The position numbers and the translations under genes were made by a program. A stretch of DNA of 6,437 nt from JBGSLN01 sp041740675 (lineage in GTDB: Bacteria; Pseudomonadota; Gammaproteobacteria; JBGSLN01): assembly GCA_041740675.1 (NCBI GenBank), contig JBGSLN010000294.1:1-6437 (forward strand). The letters are read 5' to 3'. The notes below the pieces were generated by a model. It ran no database searches. It was not told the origin of the DNA and was given only the letters and a program-made list of their open reading frames with translations. Below, piece after piece: positions 1-5,751 of this stretch. Within the stretch, counting starts at the first letter, position 1; each line of letters opens with the position of its first letter.

Positions 1-77
1 TGATGAATTTGCTGAATGAAAAAAAATAATTTTTAGGGCTTGCAAGTGAACCAACGAAGAAAATAAAAGATAAATCT

Positions 78-106
78 TTGACTTCATAAAACATAACTCA
101 TATTTT
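78..106 (+). promoter_or_regulatory. Candidate sigma70-type promoter for the small left-end gene
   Basis: TTGACT (78-83, five of six matches to the -35 consensus) is followed after 17 bp by TATTTT (101-106, four of six matches to the -10). Transcription would start near 113, only a few bases before the AGGA ribosome site at 117-120. The -10 sits in the centre of a perfect palindrome, which suggests repressor control. The promoter is inferred from consensus and spacing only. Confidence 0.5.
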
Positions 107-116
107 ATGAGTTATG
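92..116. repeat. Perfect 10-5-10 inverted repeat, candidate operator
   Basis: CATAACTCAT (92-101) and ATGAGTTATG (107-116) are exact reverse complements separated by ATTTT. The repeat covers the putative -10 box and start point of the promoter at 78-106 and ends just before the AGGA ribosome site. There is no T-run after it, so it does not look like an intrinsic terminator for a gene to the left. An operator bound by a dimeric regulator is the simplest reading. If transcription began further upstream, it would instead form an RNA hairpin next to the ribosome site. Confidence 0.55.
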
Positions 117-124
117 AGGAACTT

Positions 125-285
125 ATGGCTAAACTTGATAACCCCTGATACCCAATATAAACTCCAATGCAGTTCGTGACATTGCCATCGGTAAAACGTC
201 GTCTGATATCAAATGGCTACAACGTCCTGGTTTGTCACTACTTTTTTTGTTTCTTATTCTATTCCTGCTTATCAACTCATTATAG
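125..285 (+). pseudogene. Frameshifted small gene for a peptide with a C-terminal membrane segment
   Basis: An ATG at 125 follows AGGA (117-120) by 4 nt and reads MAKLDNP, then stops at TGA 146-148. From 145 the -1 frame is open to TAG 283-285 and reads LIPNINSNAVRDIAIGK, a polar stretch up to WLQRPG, and then a hydrophobic run of about 16 residues rich in Leu and Phe ending INSL. The switch falls in a CCCC run (142-145). One extra C would give a single 53-residue protein with a soluble N-terminus and a C-terminal membrane anchor. It may be a decayed gene, an assembly error, or recoding at the C run. I do not recognise the family. The end overlaps the convergent aldo/keto reductase gene by 14 nt. 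Confidence 0.4.
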
Positions 286-1090
286 TTTCAATGGATGTAA
301 TTTCATCAGGGGTTAATTCAAAATTAAACACGGTTAAATCTTGCTGCATATGTTGTTTGTTACACGTGCCAGTGAGGGGAGTGATTCCGATCTGAATGGA
401 AAATCGAAAAATAATTTGCTCAGGAGTTTTAGCTAATCGTTGCGATATTTCTCTAATTATTTTATTTTTTAATACCTCTTGGTTTGCGGTTAACAGCGAA
501 AAACCTTGATACATCATCTGATGCTGTTTACAAAATTCTCGCACAGCTTTATCCCATCCTTGATTGGCAAAACATCGATTTTGCACTACCATGGGTTTTA
601 TGTTTGACTGACTGGTCAATAATTCCAACTGTTTAATGTTGACGTTACTGATGCCGATTAACTTTGCATTTCCTGCTTGATATATTTTTTCAATTGCATG
701 CCAAACTTCCCAATCAGCATCAGAGAGACCTGGCCAAGAATAAGGACCATGTAAAAGATACGAATCTACGTAGTCTGTATGTAAATGTTCCAAAGAACTT
801 TTGAAAGATGTATTGACCTGAGTTTCAAGACTAGAATTAGGATCATATGGAATTCTGTCATCTTGTCCATTAGCAGGGGTAAATTTGGTTTGTAAAAACA
901 ATTGTTCGCGAGTAATGCCTTCTTGTTTTAATTCAAGCAAAGCATCACCCACTAATTTTTCAGAATAGTGCTTAGGTTGGTTGGCAGTATCTATAGCAGT
1001 AAAACCTGTAGCAATGGCCATTTTAACAAATTTTAAAGTAGCTTCGGTTTTCCAGGCAGTTCCATAAATAAATTTTGGTTGGTTTGACAT
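272..1090 (-). CDS. Aldo/keto reductase family oxidoreductase
   Basis: Predicted cytoplasmic NAD(P)H-dependent reductase of aldehydes or ketones, 272 residues, close to the normal length of the superfamily's compact bacterial members. The catalytic tetrad is visible: Asp34 in AIDTA, Tyr42, Lys69 in QTKF and His114 in LLHGP. Further family marks are GISN (146-148 region), Gln170-Asn171 for nicotinamide binding, and PLTGTCN (238-244) in the cofactor phosphate loop. The ATG is preceded by a GAGAG ribosome site. It is the last gene of the minus-strand operon, 28 nt after the OsmC gene, so a role in clearing reactive carbonyls formed under peroxide stress fits, but this is inferred. The spacing in DTANQPKHY, with extra residues between Asp and Tyr, is slightly unusual. 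Its stop codon overlaps the end of the convergent small gene. The substrate cannot be predicted. Confidence 0.9.
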   Translation of the reverse strand: MSNQPKFIYGTAWKTEATLKFVKMAIATGFTAIDTANQPKHYSEKLVGDALLELKQEGITREQLFLQTKFTPANGQDDRIPYDPNSSLETQVNTSFKSSLEHLHTDYVDSYLLHGPYSWPGLSDADWEVWHAIEKIYQAGNAKLIGISNVNIKQLELLTSQSNIKPMVVQNRCFANQGWDKAVREFCKQHQMMYQGFSLLTANQEVLKNKIIREISQRLAKTPEQIIFRFSIQIGITPLTGTCNKQHMQQDLTVFNFELTPDEITSIETIMS

Positions 1091-1118
1091 TTAAATATCT
1101 CTCTCACGTTTATATGTT

Positions 1119-1541
1119 TCAAACCAACTGAGTGGTAATTGATATTTTTGAGGTTAATGTACGATGCACCGGACATTTATTGGCAATCTCTAATAATTTA
1201 TTACGTTGTTCTATGGTTAAATCGCCTTGTAATTCAATCTGGCGATTAATATGATCAACTCTTGAATTCTTATTTTCACAATCAGAGCAATCGTTCGCAT
1301 AAATTTTTTCATGTTGTAATCTTACAATAACTTTTGTAAGAGGCAATTTTTTGAGATCTGCATACATACGTAGTGTCATTGACGTGCATGCACCTAATGC
1401 AGCGAGAAGATAATCATAGGGTGAAGGCCCTAAATCATTACCTCCTATTTCAATAGGTTCATCTGCTATGAGCACATGAGTACCCATAAAAATTTCTTGG
1501 GTATATTTACCTTGAGCTGTTTCAGAGACTGTTATTTGCAT
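1119..1541 (-). CDS. OsmC family protein (thiol-dependent peroxidase family)
   Basis: OsmC/Ohr proteins reduce organic hydroperoxides with two conserved cysteines. Both are present: Cys52 in LLAALGACTSMTLRMYA and Cys123 in NKCPVHRTL. The 140-residue length matches the family. The central segment HEKIYANDCSDCEN (Cys85 and Cys88) belongs to the OsmC subgroup with an extra CxxC, rather than to classical Ohr, and could bind a metal or form a second disulfide. The protein should be a cytoplasmic homodimer. The start has AAGGGA 10 nt upstream. It lies 23 nt after the CBS gene and 28 nt before the aldo/keto reductase, so the three are probably one transcript. Assignment to OsmC is firm. The true substrate of this subgroup is uncertain, so I give no gene symbol. 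Confidence 0.92.
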   Translation of the reverse strand: MQITVSETAQGKYTQEIFMGTHVLIADEPIEIGGNDLGPSPYDYLLAALGACTSMTLRMYADLKKLPLTKVIVRLQHEKIYANDCSDCENKNSRVDHINRQIELQGDLTIEQRNKLLEIANKCPVHRTLTSKISITTQLV

Positions 1542-1564
1542 ATTTTAGATTTCCCTTAACTAAA

Positions 1565-2002
1565 TCATCTTCCGCCAGTGATATATTCTGTTAACGAAGT
1601 AATATCGTGCTCTTGAGCTAGCATAACCCAACGAGTTAAATCTCCAATAGAGATCAATCCCACTAACTTACCATTTTCAACAACAGGCAAATGCCGAAAA
1701 CGTTTTTCAGTTACAATATGCATTGCTTGTTGTACCGTTGTGTTAAGAGTCACTGTAGTTGGATCTTTCGTCATAATTTCTTTAACGAGCATGTTGGCAG
1801 GATCACAAGAACAACCAATCATTTTCAGTACCACATCTCGTTCACTGAGAATTCCTTGAAGAGTGTCTTGTTCTAAAACGAGTAGTGCACCAATGCCAAG
1901 ACGCCGCATTTCAACAACAGCGTCATAAACAGTTGTGTTCGGCACAATACAGTGAATAGCATGACCTTTATCTTTGAGTAAAACGCTTAAAGGAGTTTGC
2001 AT
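1565..2002 (-). CDS. Stand-alone protein with two CBS domains
   Basis: A 145-residue protein made of a CBS pair and no catalytic domain. The first CBS repeat is about residues 16-68 and ends in GILSERD (50-56). The second is about 78-135, with MTKDPTTV at its start, RFRHLPVVENGKLVG (101-115) and ISIGDL (117-122). Such pairs fold into a Bateman module that binds adenine nucleotides (AMP, ATP, SAM or NAD, depending on the protein) and signals energy or redox state. The ligand here is unknown. A GCSCD motif (63-67) in the linker between the repeats is a possible redox or metal site, though this is speculative. AGGAGA lies 6 nt before the ATG, a strong ribosome site. It is the first gene of the minus-strand operon and is transcribed divergently from the TVP38 operon. 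Confidence 0.9.
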   Translation of the reverse strand: MQTPLSVLLKDKGHAIHCIVPNTTVYDAVVEMRRLGIGALLVLEQDTLQGILSERDVVLKMIGCSCDPANMLVKEIMTKDPTTVTLNTTVQQAMHIVTEKRFRHLPVVENGKLVGLISIGDLTRWVMLAQEHDITSLTEYITGGR

Positions 2003-2027
2003 AAAAAATCTCCTATCTAATTATTAT

Positions 2028-2048
2028 TAGCCTAGCCTAAGTATAGCC
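2028..2048. repeat. Three copies of TAGCC in the divergent control region
   Basis: TAGCC occurs at 2028-2032, 2033-2037 and 2044-2048. The first two are in tandem and the third is 11 bp after the second, roughly one helical turn. They surround the predicted leftward transcription start. They could be regulator contact sites, but the unit is short. Confidence 0.3.
2040..2045 (-). promoter_or_regulatory. Candidate -10 box of the CBS-OsmC-AKR operon
   Basis: On the minus strand TATACT (2045 to 2040) matches the -10 consensus at five of six positions and lies about 40 nt upstream of the CBS start codon. No good -35 hexamer is present at 16-18 bp, so the promoter may be weak or need an activator. 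The box is inside a dyad at 2040-2053. Confidence 0.35.
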
Positions 2049-2053
2049 ATACT
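2040..2053. repeat. Inverted repeat overlapping the leftward -10 box
   Basis: AGTAT (2040-2044) and ATACT (2049-2053) are exact reverse complements around AGCC. The repeat is short but lies precisely on the putative leftward -10, so it is a candidate operator. Five-base dyads are common by chance in AT-rich DNA. Confidence 0.3.
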
Positions 2054-2066
2054 ATCATTAAATTTC

Positions 2067-2095
2067 TTGAAAAAAAAACAAAGAGCGACTATTCT
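2067..2095 (+). promoter_or_regulatory. Candidate sigma70-type promoter of the five-gene plus-strand operon
   Basis: TTGAAA (2067-2072, five of six matches) and TATTCT (2090-2095, four of six with the key TA and final T) are separated by 17 bp. Transcription would begin near 2102, giving a leader of about 60 nt before the TVP38 ATG. The -10 overlaps the inverted repeat at 2092-2106. Confidence 0.5.
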
Positions 2096-2106
2096 CTAAA
2101 AGAGAA
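2092..2106. repeat. Perfect 6-3-6 inverted repeat at the rightward promoter start, candidate operator
   Basis: TTCTCT (2092-2097) and AGAGAA (2101-2106) are exact reverse complements around AAA. They cover the end of the -10 and the predicted start point, the usual place for a repressor site. The function is inferred from position only. Confidence 0.4.
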
Positions 2107-2161
2107 CACGTAAATTCAATAAAAACAGCATCATTAAATCAAGAATTAAGAACATCAGCCT

Positions 2162-2878
2162 ATGAGTTATCAAAAATCTTTTCTTCGCTGGCTGCCGCTG
2201 TTGTTTTTATTGATAATGCTTTTTTTCGTAATCTATTTTCGTTTATATACCTATCTTAGTTTTGACTCGCTTAAACAACATCGAGAATTTTTATCAACGT
2301 GGACCACACAGCATTTTGTATTGGCAAGTGTAATTTTTATGCTGGTTTATACGATTGCAGTCGCAATCTCTGTTCCAGGTGCTATTTTTCTTACATTAAC
2401 AGGAGGCTTTTTGTTCGGCCTATTTTTCGGAACAATGTATGTTGTCATAAGCGCAACCTTGGGCGCAATTCTAATTTTTTTAGCGATGAAAACTGCTTTA
2501 CGTCATTGGGTAGAACGAGCGGCTGGACGTTTTATAAAACAAATGTCGCAGGGATTTCAACAAAATGCCTTTAGTTATTTAATGGTATTACGACTTGTTC
2601 CATTATTTCCTTTTTGGGTAGTTAACATTGTTCCTGCCTTGTTAGGTGTAAATCTAAGAACATTTGCATTGACCACATTTCTTGGAATTATTCCTGGCTC
2701 TTTAGTTTATGTTTGGGTAGGAAGTGGATTGAGTTATATATTTGAGCGTCAACAAACACCTAATCTGCAAATTATTTTCGCACCACAAATTTTATTGCCA
2801 TTATTAGCGCTTGCAGTTTTATCTCTAATTCCTTTATTTTATAAATATTTCATCAAGAAAAATTATGAATCAAATTAA
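2162..2878 (+). CDS. TVP38/TMEM64 family (VTT/DedA-like) inner membrane protein
   Basis: A 238-residue polytopic membrane protein of the VTT-domain (SNARE-associated, DedA-related) superfamily, whose studied members move or scramble lipids across membranes. Hydrophobic segments are near residues 9-28, 52-72, 74-90, 93-110, 137-160, 168-190 and 208-228. Family marks are VPGAIFLTLTGGFLFG (71-86), a GxxxG-like small-residue helix, and LRLVPLFPFWVVN (143-155) with Arg144, Pro147 and Asn155, the re-entrant helix region. GIIPGS (175-180) follows. The ribosome site before the ATG is weak (AAGAA). It heads the plus-strand operon and overlaps the flavoprotein gene by 14 nt. From memory, TVP38 domains are fused to this type of flavoprotein in some bacteria, which supports a working pair. 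The lipid or other cargo is unknown. Confidence 0.92.
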   Translation: MSYQKSFLRWLPLLFLLIMLFFVIYFRLYTYLSFDSLKQHREFLSTWTTQHFVLASVIFMLVYTIAVAISVPGAIFLTLTGGFLFGLFFGTMYVVISATLGAILIFLAMKTALRHWVERAAGRFIKQMSQGFQQNAFSYLMVLRLVPLFPFWVVNIVPALLGVNLRTFALTTFLGIIPGSLVYVWVGSGLSYIFERQQTPNLQIIFAPQILLPLLALAVLSLIPLFYKYFIKKNYESN

Positions 2879-4295
2879 AAAAATAAAAGTTGATGTTTGT
2901 ATTATTGGCGCCGGAGCAGGGGGATTAAGTGTTGCTGCAGCAGCCGTACAAATGGGAGCAACCGTTGTTTTAATAGAGCATGAAAAAATGGGTGGTGACT
3001 GTTTAAATTATGGCTGTGTGCCTTCAAAATCATTACTCGCTGCTGCAAAATCAGCGAAGGAATGTCAGCAATCTGCCCATTTTGGGATTCATGTGGAATC
3101 TGTTGCAATTGATTTTGCTCAAGTGATGTCTCATGTGCGGGGAGTGATTGACACCATTGCCGAGCATGATTCTGTTGAACGCTTTACTAAGCTTGGGGTA
3201 CAAGTTATTCAAGCCAAAGCATTATTTCAAGATCCACATACCGTCATAGCAGGGGATGCAATTATTCATGCACGCCGTTTTGTGATCGCAACCGGCTCAA
3301 CTGCGACTATTCCACCAATCCCAGGTTTAGAACAAACCGCTTATTCAACGAATGAAACTATTTTTTCTTTAACTGCTAAACCAGAACATTTAATCGTGAT
3401 AGGTGGTGGACCCATTGGCTGTGAACTTTCACAAGCATTTGCTTTACTAGGATGCGAAGTTACGTTATTGGAGGGGGTTAAAATTCTTCCAAGAGATGAA
3501 CAAGATTTAGTATCCATTTTGCGTGAGCAACTGATACAAGACAAAGTGAAGCTCTATGAGGACATACGAGTAATCAATGTTAGCCAACAAAACAATGCGA
3601 TACACATTCAAATCGAAAGATCAGGACAACAGCAAACAATTATTGGAACCCATTTGTTAGTGGCTGCTGGGCGTAAAGCAAATGTTGCAGGGTTAAACTT
3701 GCCAGCTGCAAACATAGCTTACACAGATCGCGGTATTCAAGTGGATAATCGTTTACGTACCACGAATAAACATGTATTCGCGATGGGCGATGTAGCCGGA
3801 GGATATCAGTTTACGCATATAGCTAGCTATCATGCGGGGATTGTTATCCGCAATATTTTATTTCGTATTCCGGCGAAAGTAAATTATCGTGCGGTACCGT
3901 GGGTGACTTATACAATGCCTGAACTTGCTCACGTTGGATTATTAGCAGAAGAAGCTTTAAAAAATGATTCAAAGGTAAGAGTGCTCAATTTTTCATTCAG
4001 TGACAATGATCGTGCACAAACCGAAAGGGCAACGGTGGGGTCAATAAAAGTGATCACTACTGCAAAAGGGAAAATTTTAGGAACAACTATTTTGGGCGCA
4101 CATGCGGGTGAATTATTGTTGCCATGGATTATTGCTATCCAAGAAGGCAGAACGATTCGCGACTTCACCAATGCAATTGCACCTTATCCAACATTGAGTG
4201 AAATAAGTAAACGGGTTGCGGGAGAATTCTATGTAACCATGCTTTTTTCAACTCGCATAAAAAAATTAGTACGGTTTCTCAGTCGATTTGGCTAG
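2865..4295 (+). CDS. FAD-dependent pyridine nucleotide-disulfide oxidoreductase, mercuric-reductase-like
   Basis: A 476-residue class I flavoprotein disulfide reductase. In order: FAD Rossmann motif GAGAGG (15-20); redox-active disulfide Cys46-Cys51 in GGDCLNYGCVPSK; NAD(P) motif GGGPIG (180-185) with Glu203 at the end of the second strand, which favours NADH; second FAD motif AMGD (306-309); and a C-terminal dimerisation domain with PYPTLSE (440-446). Databases often call such proteins mercuric reductase. However, there is no N-terminal HMA domain and no C-terminal vicinal cysteine pair, so true Hg(II) reduction is unlikely. The base His of lipoamide dehydrogenase (HPTLSE) is Tyr441 here. 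The tail (455-476) is basic and amphipathic (R464, K466, K467, R470, R474) and may touch the membrane. The ATG overlaps the TVP38 gene, so translation is probably coupled. Its electron acceptor is unknown. Confidence 0.92.
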   Translation: MNQIKKIKVDVCIIGAGAGGLSVAAAAVQMGATVVLIEHEKMGGDCLNYGCVPSKSLLAAAKSAKECQQSAHFGIHVESVAIDFAQVMSHVRGVIDTIAEHDSVERFTKLGVQVIQAKALFQDPHTVIAGDAIIHARRFVIATGSTATIPPIPGLEQTAYSTNETIFSLTAKPEHLIVIGGGPIGCELSQAFALLGCEVTLLEGVKILPRDEQDLVSILREQLIQDKVKLYEDIRVINVSQQNNAIHIQIERSGQQQTIIGTHLLVAAGRKANVAGLNLPAANIAYTDRGIQVDNRLRTTNKHVFAMGDVAGGYQFTHIASYHAGIVIRNILFRIPAKVNYRAVPWVTYTMPELAHVGLLAEEALKNDSKVRVLNFSFSDNDRAQTERATVGSIKVITTAKGKILGTTILGAHAGELLLPWIIAIQEGRTIRDFTNAIAPYPTLSEISKRVAGEFYVTMLFSTRIKKLVRFLSRFG

Positions 4296-4306
4296 AGGAG
4301 TTCCTT

Positions 4307-4930
4307 ATGCTTGAAAATTATTTTCGGCCGCAATATCAAAAGTTTCTTGTTAATTTTTTTGCAAAGTGGTGCAGTCAATATATCACGCCTAATAAAGTTA
4401 CCTTGTTGTCATGCTTATTCGGCATTAGTATTTTACCTTCAATTTTATTTCATCAAAACTGGCTTGCTATTATATTTTTATTACTCTCTGGATATCTGGA
4501 TACTTTAGATGGAACCATTGCTAGATTGCAGCATAAAACATCAAATATTGGAACTGCCCTTGATATTTTATCCGATCGTCTTGTTGAAGCGGTTATTATT
4601 ATAAGTCTATTTCTTGTTGATCCAACTCATCGGGGATTACTTGCTCTTTGCATGTTAAGCAGTGTATTGGTTTGTGTAACCAGCTTTTTAATCGTCGGAA
4701 TATTTACTCCAAATGATTCGCAAAAAAGTTTTCATTACAGTCCAGGATTAATGGAACGTGCCGAAGCTTTTATATTTTTTGGAGGGATGATTTTATTTCC
4801 ATCAATGTTTGTTGAATTTGCAATTTTATTTTCTATTCTTGTGATGCTAACAGCAGGCATTCGTCTTTATCAATTTGCTTTTTCAACAGTAAAAGCTTCG
4901 GCATTACCATCAGCTAGGAATAACTCATGA
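4307..4930 (+). CDS. CDP-alcohol phosphatidyltransferase family membrane enzyme
   Basis: A 207-residue integral membrane enzyme that should transfer a phospho-alkyl or phosphatidyl group from a CDP-linked donor to an alcohol. The signature D-x2-D-G-x2-A-R-x8-G-x3-D-x3-D is complete: Asp65, Asp68, Gly69, Ala72, Arg73, Gly82, Asp86 and Asp90. These residues hold the divalent metals and the catalytic base. ITPNKVT (26-32) before the first membrane helix is typical of the family. About six hydrophobic helices follow, including 33-48, 52-64, 91-104 and 112-133. The ribosome site AGGAG (4296-4300) is 6 nt from the ATG and only 11 nt separate it from the flavoprotein gene. Its stop overlaps the next start as ATGA. 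It is not obviously PgsA or PssA by sequence style. The acceptor alcohol is undetermined. Confidence 0.92.
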   Translation: MLENYFRPQYQKFLVNFFAKWCSQYITPNKVTLLSCLFGISILPSILFHQNWLAIIFLLLSGYLDTLDGTIARLQHKTSNIGTALDILSDRLVEAVIIISLFLVDPTHRGLLALCMLSSVLVCVTSFLIVGIFTPNDSQKSFHYSPGLMERAEAFIFFGGMILFPSMFVEFAILFSILVMLTAGIRLYQFAFSTVKASALPSARNNS

Positions 4931-5751
4931 TAAAAAAATATTGTCAAAACATAATGTTTATTTGCAGTCTGCTGATTATTTCTGTCACAGCTGTAGCAGC
5001 CCCCAGTAAATCACTTTGGCCACGCTGGACAGCAAATAATGCACACTCAACACAAGTAATTAATCATCAACTATTCCAAGATTTTTTAGATCACTACGTT
5101 TATACCGATGCTGAAGGGATTAACTTGGTACACTATTCACAGGTCAGTGTGAAAGATAAACAAGCGTTGAACTACTATTTAGATCAATTGTCACAAGTGA
5201 AAATTGATCAATATAATCGAAATGAACAGTTGGCTTATTGGATCAATTTATATAATGCACTCACTATCAAAACTGTTTTAGATCATTATCCGGTTAAGTC
5301 GATTCTTGATATCAAACTATCTGGATTTTTCACTCCAGGACCTTGGGATGCTAAGCTTATTAAAGTTGAAAATATTCCTTTATCTCTTAATGATATTGAA
5401 CACCGGATCATTCGCCCGATATGGAATGATCCGCGCACTCATTATACATTAAATTGTGCTTCGTATAGTTGTCCAAATTTAAGTAAGCAAGTTTATATCG
5501 GTGAAAAAATTAATAGCTTACTAACGAAAGCTGCAACCGGATATGTGAATAGCTCTCGTGGTGTGATGATTCAAGGAAAAAATCTTACAGTGTCGAAAAT
5601 TTATGATTGGTATCAAGAAGATTTTGGAGGCAATGAACAAGCCGTTATTAATCATTTAATACTTTATGCGAGCCCATCGTTAAAACAACAGTTATTGAAA
5701 TTTCATCAAATTTCAGCATACGACTATCATTGGCAATTGAATGGAAATTAA
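4927..5751 (+). CDS. Secreted DUF547 domain protein
   Basis: A 274-residue protein with a Sec signal peptide: basic MIKK, hydrophobic core around 9-20, and a likely cut after Ala-Val-Ala (22-24). There is no lipobox, so the mature form should be soluble in the periplasm or outside. The DUF547 domain spans about 90-235, with YWINLYNALTIKTV (104-117), GPWD (138-141), DIEHRIIRP (156-164), HYTLNCASYSCPNL (172-185) and KIYDWYQEDF (224-233). Cys177 and Cys182 are the only cysteines of the mature protein and could form a disulfide or be catalytic. The biochemical role of DUF547 is not established to my knowledge. The start overlaps the previous stop as ATGA and AGGA lies 7 nt upstream, so it is translationally coupled. 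It is the only exported soluble member of the operon. Confidence 0.9.
   Translation: MIKKYCQNIMFICSLLIISVTAVAAPSKSLWPRWTANNAHSTQVINHQLFQDFLDHYVYTDAEGINLVHYSQVSVKDKQALNYYLDQLSQVKIDQYNRNEQLAYWINLYNALTIKTVLDHYPVKSILDIKLSGFFTPGPWDAKLIKVENIPLSLNDIEHRIIRPIWNDPRTHYTLNCASYSCPNLSKQVYIGEKINSLLTKAATGYVNSSRGVMIQGKNLTVSKIYDWYQEDFGGNEQAVINHLILYASPSLKQQLLKFHQISAYDYHWQLNGN

Noticed and set aside
1..29. Possible C-terminal end of a gene running in from the left (frames ending at TGA 17-19 or TAA 27-29).
   Set aside because: Only a few codons are present in either frame, so real coding cannot be told from chance.
193..225. Stem ACGTCGT/ACAACGT with a short T-run on the minus strand, as a terminator for the reductase operon.
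   Set aside because: The 7-bp stem needs a wobble pair, the loop is 16 nt and the T-run is only four, too weak to call.
213..395. Open frame of 60 codons on the plus strand.
   Set aside because: It lies mostly antisense to the aldo/keto reductase, has no ribosome site, and competes with a better frame (145-285) that makes a coherent membrane peptide.
2299..2574. 91-codon plus-strand open frame inside the TVP38 gene.
   Set aside because: It is a shadow of the membrane-protein gene. Its Cys/Arg/Asn-rich translation is typical of an out-of-frame reading.
3929..4171. 80-codon minus-strand open frame inside the flavoprotein gene.
   Set aside because: It is antisense to a well-supported conserved domain, with no ribosome site or recognisable product.
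2865..4295. Mercury-resistance (mer) operon.
   Set aside because: No MerR, MerT, MerP or HMA domain is present, and the flavoprotein lacks the C-terminal Cys pair needed to hand Hg(II) to the active site.
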